Source: Bacteroides sp. CAG:144
GTDB lineage: Bacteria > Bacteroidota > Bacteroidia > Bacteroidales > UBA11471
Direction: 5' to 3'
Assembly (NCBI GenBank): GCA_000434215.1
Contig: HF999740.1
Location: 4,331-13,618, forward strand
DNA length: 9,288 nt
Shown: positions 6,709-9,288 of the stretch, in pieces
How positions within the stretch are numbered: position 1 is the stretch's first letter
Layout: the number at the start of each line of letters is the position of its first letter
Made by a program: the position numbers and the translations under genes
The notes under the pieces: model-generated
The model's input: only the letters and a program-made list of their open reading frames with translations
Database searches by the model: none
Told to the model about the DNA's origin: nothing

Positions 6709-8211
6709 ATGACATCTTTCAAGAAAACCCTACTCTCTTTTTTACTGGTCGCCGGTATAAGTTCGGGCATAAGCATCGCATTATTTTCTGCCATGCAAGA
6801 AAAGAACGACAACATTTCATCGCTCACCGATACGACGACACCTAACAGTACATACGCAACACCCACGGCATTTACACCGGTAGTCTCACGCCCTGCTGTG
6901 GAAAACGACTTCACCCAAGCCGCAGCCAATACAGTAAATGCCGTCGTGAGCATCAAGTCGACCACGGTACAACAACGCTCGTCGAGCAGTATGGAGGAAG
7001 AATTTTTCAGATATTTCTTCGGACAAGGACGTCGCGATTACGCACCGCAACCCCGCATAGGAATGGGATCGGGTGTAATCATTTCGGAAGACGGATACAT
7101 TGTTACCAATAACCACGTAATCGACCAAGCCGACAAGATAGAGGTTACACTCAATGACAAACGCTCGTTCGAGGCGACCCTCATAGGCAGTGATGCGTCG
7201 ACCGACATCGCTTTACTGAAAATCGATGCCGAGAAACTCCCCATCGTAAAATTCGGCGACTCCGACAAATTGCAGGTGGGAGAATGGGTTCTCGCCGTAG
7301 GTAACCCGTTCCAGCTCAACTCTACCGTTACGGCAGGCATCGTCAGTGCAAAGTCGCGTAATCTGGGTATGCTCTCACCCAACAGCCGACTGGGTATAGA
7401 ATCGTTTATCCAAACCGACGCCGCAGTCAATCCCGGTAACAGCGGCGGAGCGTTGGTAAACACTTCGGGCGAACTGGTGGGCATCAACACCGCCATTTAT
7501 TCCGAAACAGGGAACTACGCCGGTTACTCCTTTGCCATACCCACCAGTATCGTGAGCAAGGTCATTACCGACCTGAAACAGTACGGTACCGTACAACGGG
7601 CCATGCTGGGTGTCTCTATCATGGAAATGAACGACCATCTTGCCAAAGAAAAGAAAATAGATCTACGTAAGGGCGTATATGTTGCCGAAGTGAGCGAACG
7701 CAGTGCAGCTATGGAAGCCGATCTCAAACCGGGTGATGTAATTGTCGCCATAAACGGCGTAGCCACACCTACCGTAGCCATCTTGCAAGAACAGATTGCC
7801 CGTTATCGTCCCGGCGATAAAGTGAAAATCGAATTTTTCCGCGGAAAAGACAAGAAACAATCCGATGCGGTATTGAAAAACAGCTATGGCAATACCGACG
7901 TTACCAAAGCCACCAATATCGACATGCTGGGAGCAACCCTCAAAGAAGCCGGAGACTCCGTAAAAGCCAAACTCCGCATACGCGGCGGTGTAGAAGTAGT
8001 CAAGGTAAAAGAAGGACAATTCAAGAAAGCCGGCATACACGACGGATTTGTCATTCTCGACATCAACGGGACAAAAATCATGAACGTAAAAGATGTCGAA
8101 TCGGTATTCCAGTCCCTCATGAGAGGAGATGCCCGCGATAAAGTCATGTTTATCAAAGGGCTCTATCAAAACGGACGTGCCTCGTACTACGCTGTCCCGC
8201 TCGTCGATTGA
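6709..8211 (+). CDS. DegP/HtrA-type periplasmic serine protease (Do family)
   Basis: Envelope quality-control protease/chaperone that degrades or holds misfolded exported proteins. The 500-residue product starts with a hydrophobic segment (about 6-28) after a lysine-containing N-terminus, acting as a signal peptide or membrane anchor, followed by a Ser/Thr-rich linker to about 60. The trypsin-like domain (about 65-290) has the complete triad: His136 (TNNHVI), Asp166 (STDIALL) and Ser245 (NPGNSGGAL). Two PDZ domains follow. PDZ1 (about 297-385) carries LGVSIMEM and LKPGDVIVAINGV. PDZ2 (about 405-492) is shorter, carrying AGIHDGFVILDINGTKI. Two PDZ domains put it nearer DegP/DegQ than DegS. The ATG at 6709 is the only start giving a complete export signal. 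It is likely monocistronic, with a hairpin before rpoD. Confidence 0.95.
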   Translation: MTSFKKTLLSFLLVAGISSGISIALFSAMQEKNDNISSLTDTTTPNSTYATPTAFTPVVSRPAVENDFTQAAANTVNAVVSIKSTTVQQRSSSSMEEEFFRYFFGQGRRDYAPQPRIGMGSGVIISEDGYIVTNNHVIDQADKIEVTLNDKRSFEATLIGSDASTDIALLKIDAEKLPIVKFGDSDKLQVGEWVLAVGNPFQLNSTVTAGIVSAKSRNLGMLSPNSRLGIESFIQTDAAVNPGNSGGALVNTSGELVGINTAIYSETGNYAGYSFAIPTSIVSKVITDLKQYGTVQRAMLGVSIMEMNDHLAKEKKIDLRKGVYVAEVSERSAAMEADLKPGDVIVAINGVATPTVAILQEQIARYRPGDKVKIEFFRGKDKKQSDAVLKNSYGNTDVTKATNIDMLGATLKEAGDSVKAKLRIRGGVEVVKVKEGQFKKAGIHDGFVILDINGTKIMNVKDVESVFQSLMRGDARDKVMFIKGLYQNGRASYYAVPLVD

Positions 8212-8224
8212 GAAAAACAGCAAC

Positions 8225-8264
8225 AACTGTCCGGAGTGTACAATAAAATAGCACTCCGGCAGTT
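8225..8264 (+). terminator. Hairpin between the protease gene and rpoD
   Basis: AACTG-T-CCGGAGTG (8225-8238, one bulged T) pairs with CACTCCGGCAGTT (8252-8264) to make a 13-bp stem with a 13-base AT-rich loop. It sits 13 bases after the protease stop. No T run follows directly (ACTTATATAAAC), so it may work as a weak terminator or as a 3' end stabiliser rather than a classical intrinsic terminator. Confidence 0.6.
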
Positions 8265-8329
8265 ACTTATATAAACCCTCTTTTCTTAAAAATTACATCA
8301 ACGGGGAACATTATATGGCAAAAATATAT

Positions 8330-8337
8330 TATATTTG
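8330..8337 (+). promoter_or_regulatory. -7 promoter element of rpoD
   Basis: TATATTTG matches the Bacteroidota -7 consensus TAnnTTTG exactly and lies 23 bases before the rpoD ATG, implying transcription from about 8343 and a very short leader. No TTTG is found about 20 bases upstream, so the -33 element is weak or absent. Confidence 0.7.
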
Positions 8338-8360
8338 CGTCCCCAAATTTATTCTGCGGA

Positions 8361-9221
8361 ATGAGACAATTAAAAATCACAAAATCAATCACCAACAGGG
8401 AGAGCGCGTCTCTTGACAAATATCTACAGGAAATAGGTCGCGAGGACTTGATTTCGGTAGAAGAAGAGGTAGAACTCGCCCAGCGCATCAAAAAAGGCGA
8501 CCGTGTCGCTTTGGAAAAGCTCACACGGGCCAATCTGCGTTTTGTCGTCTCGGTTGCCAAACAGTACCAAAATCAAGGGCTCAGCCTGCCCGACCTTATC
8601 AATGAAGGTAATTTGGGACTGATAAAAGCCGCCGAAAAATTCGATGAAACCCGCGGATTCAAATTTATTTCTTACGCTGTGTGGTGGATTCGTCAGTCCA
8701 TTCTTCAAGCATTGGCCGAGCAGTCGCGTATCGTTCGCTTGCCTTTGAACCAAGTCGGTTCGCTCAACAAAATCAGCAAAGCATTCTCAAAATTCGAACA
8801 AGAGAACGAACGCCGCCCCTCGCCCGAAGAACTGGCCAAAGAGCTGGACATTCCCGTCGACAAAATCTCCGACACGATGAAAGTATCGGGTCGGCACATT
8901 TCGGTTGATGCGCCTTTTGTCGAAGGCGAAGACAACAGTCTGCTCGACGTCTTGGTCAATGACGACTCCCCCATTGCCGACCGCTCGTTGATAAACGAGT
9001 CGCTCGCCAAAGAAATAGACCGTGCGCTGGCCACCCTCACCGAACGCGAAAGCGACATCATCAAGATGTTTTTCGGCATCGGGTGTCAGGAAATGACGTT
9101 GGAAGAAATCGGCGACAAATTTGGATTGACCCGCGAACGCGTGCGTCAAATCAAGGAAAAAGCCATTCGACGCCTGCGTCAAAGCTCTCGCAGCAAATTG
9201 CTCAAAACCTATTTGGGATAA
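8361..9221 (+). CDS. rpoD: Primary RNA polymerase sigma factor, short Bacteroidota type
   Basis: Directs RNA polymerase to housekeeping promoters. The 286-residue protein lacks the N-terminal region 1.1 and the long non-conserved insert of E. coli sigma-70, as is normal for the Bacteroidota primary sigma factor. Region 1.2 is at about 15-48 ([16 protein letters not shown]). Regions 2.1-2.4 span about 52-127, with [34 protein letters not shown] and [15 protein letters not shown] followed by [12 protein letters not shown]. Region 3 is at about 128-205. Region 4 is at about 220-286, with [20 protein letters not shown] forming the -35-type helix-turn-helix. The start at 8361 yields the family N-terminus [16 protein letters not shown] TAnnTTTG box lies 23 bases upstream and a terminator follows. 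No truncation or frameshift is visible. It should read the rnpB promoter in this same window. Confidence 0.96.
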   Translation: MRQLKITKSITNRESASLDKYLQEIGREDLISVEEEVELAQRIKKGDRVALEKLTRANLRFVVSVAKQYQNQGLSLPDLINEGNLGLIKAAEKFDETRGFKFISYAVWWIRQSILQALAEQSRIVRLPLNQVGSLNKISKAFSKFEQENERRPSPEELAKELDIPVDKISDTMKVSGRHISVDAPFVEGEDNSLLDVLVNDDSPIADRSLINESLAKEIDRALATLTERESDIIKMFFGIGCQEMTLEEIGDKFGLTRERVRQIKEKAIRRLRQSSRSKLLKTYLG

Positions 9222-9240
9222 AATCGGATTATTTTTTATA

Positions 9241-9273
9241 ACGAAAGGCCGCTCGTAAAGAGCGGCCTTTCGT
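9241..9273 (+). terminator. Terminator hairpin after rpoD
   Basis: A perfect 14-bp stem: ACGAAAGGCCGCTC (9241-9254) pairs with GAGCGGCCTTTCGT (9260-9273) around the five-base loop GTAAA. It is GC-rich at the top with an A-tract/T-tract lower stem, lying 19 bases after the rpoD stop. The T-run outside the stem is poor (CGTTATATA), but the stem strength and position support a transcription terminator. Confidence 0.8.
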
Positions 9274-9288
9274 CGTTATATATAAGAT

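Noticed and set aside
7663..8226. Minus-strand open frame of 187 codons opposite the protease gene
   Set aside because: It is antisense to the PDZ domains of the DegP-type protein, with low-complexity Phe/Tyr-rich translation and no recognisable motif.

Overview
This window looks like ordinary chromosome from a member of the Bacteroidales (phylum Bacteroidota). Three things point there. The xylose genes and the short primary sigma factor closely resemble the Bacteroides forms as I remember them. Promoters read TAnnTTTG rather than TATAAT. Start codons lack clear Shine-Dalgarno sequences. A gut genus such as Bacteroides, Barnesiella or Coprobacter is plausible, but the genus cannot be fixed from the sequence alone.

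Layout, with every gene on the + strand: (1) 1-3107 is a D-xylose catabolism cluster: the 3' end of xylulokinase (xylB), a complete xylose isomerase (xylA) and a complete XylE-type proton/xylose symporter. XylE brings xylose in, XylA makes D-xylulose, and XylB phosphorylates it for the pentose phosphate pathway. A 14-bp hairpin sits between xylA and xylE, and a strong 16-bp terminator hairpin follows xylE. (2) 3179-3770 has no gene but carries degenerate dispersed repeats and then a good Bacteroidota promoter. (3) 3771-4121 is rnpB, the RNase P catalytic RNA. It is followed at once by a YihY/BrkB-family membrane protein gene (4142-5518) and a small YccF-type membrane protein gene (5543-5917). 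(4) 5918-6708 is about 0.8 kb of noncoding DNA packed with about ten copies of the same repeat family in both orientations. (5) 6709-8211 is a DegP/HtrA-type periplasmic serine protease and 8361-9221 is the primary sigma factor RpoD, ending in a terminator hairpin.

The most interesting signal is structural. A 63-bp repeat (37 bp of it identical) occurs at 3461-3523 and, inverted, at 6473-6535, bracketing rnpB-yihY-yccF. Inside this bracket the coding strand of yihY is G- and T-rich, whereas the flanking genes on the same strand are balanced to C- and A-rich. This fits a past inversion of the segment through the repeats, but it is an inference. I found no defence system, CRISPR array, transposase gene or other clearly new multigene system here.
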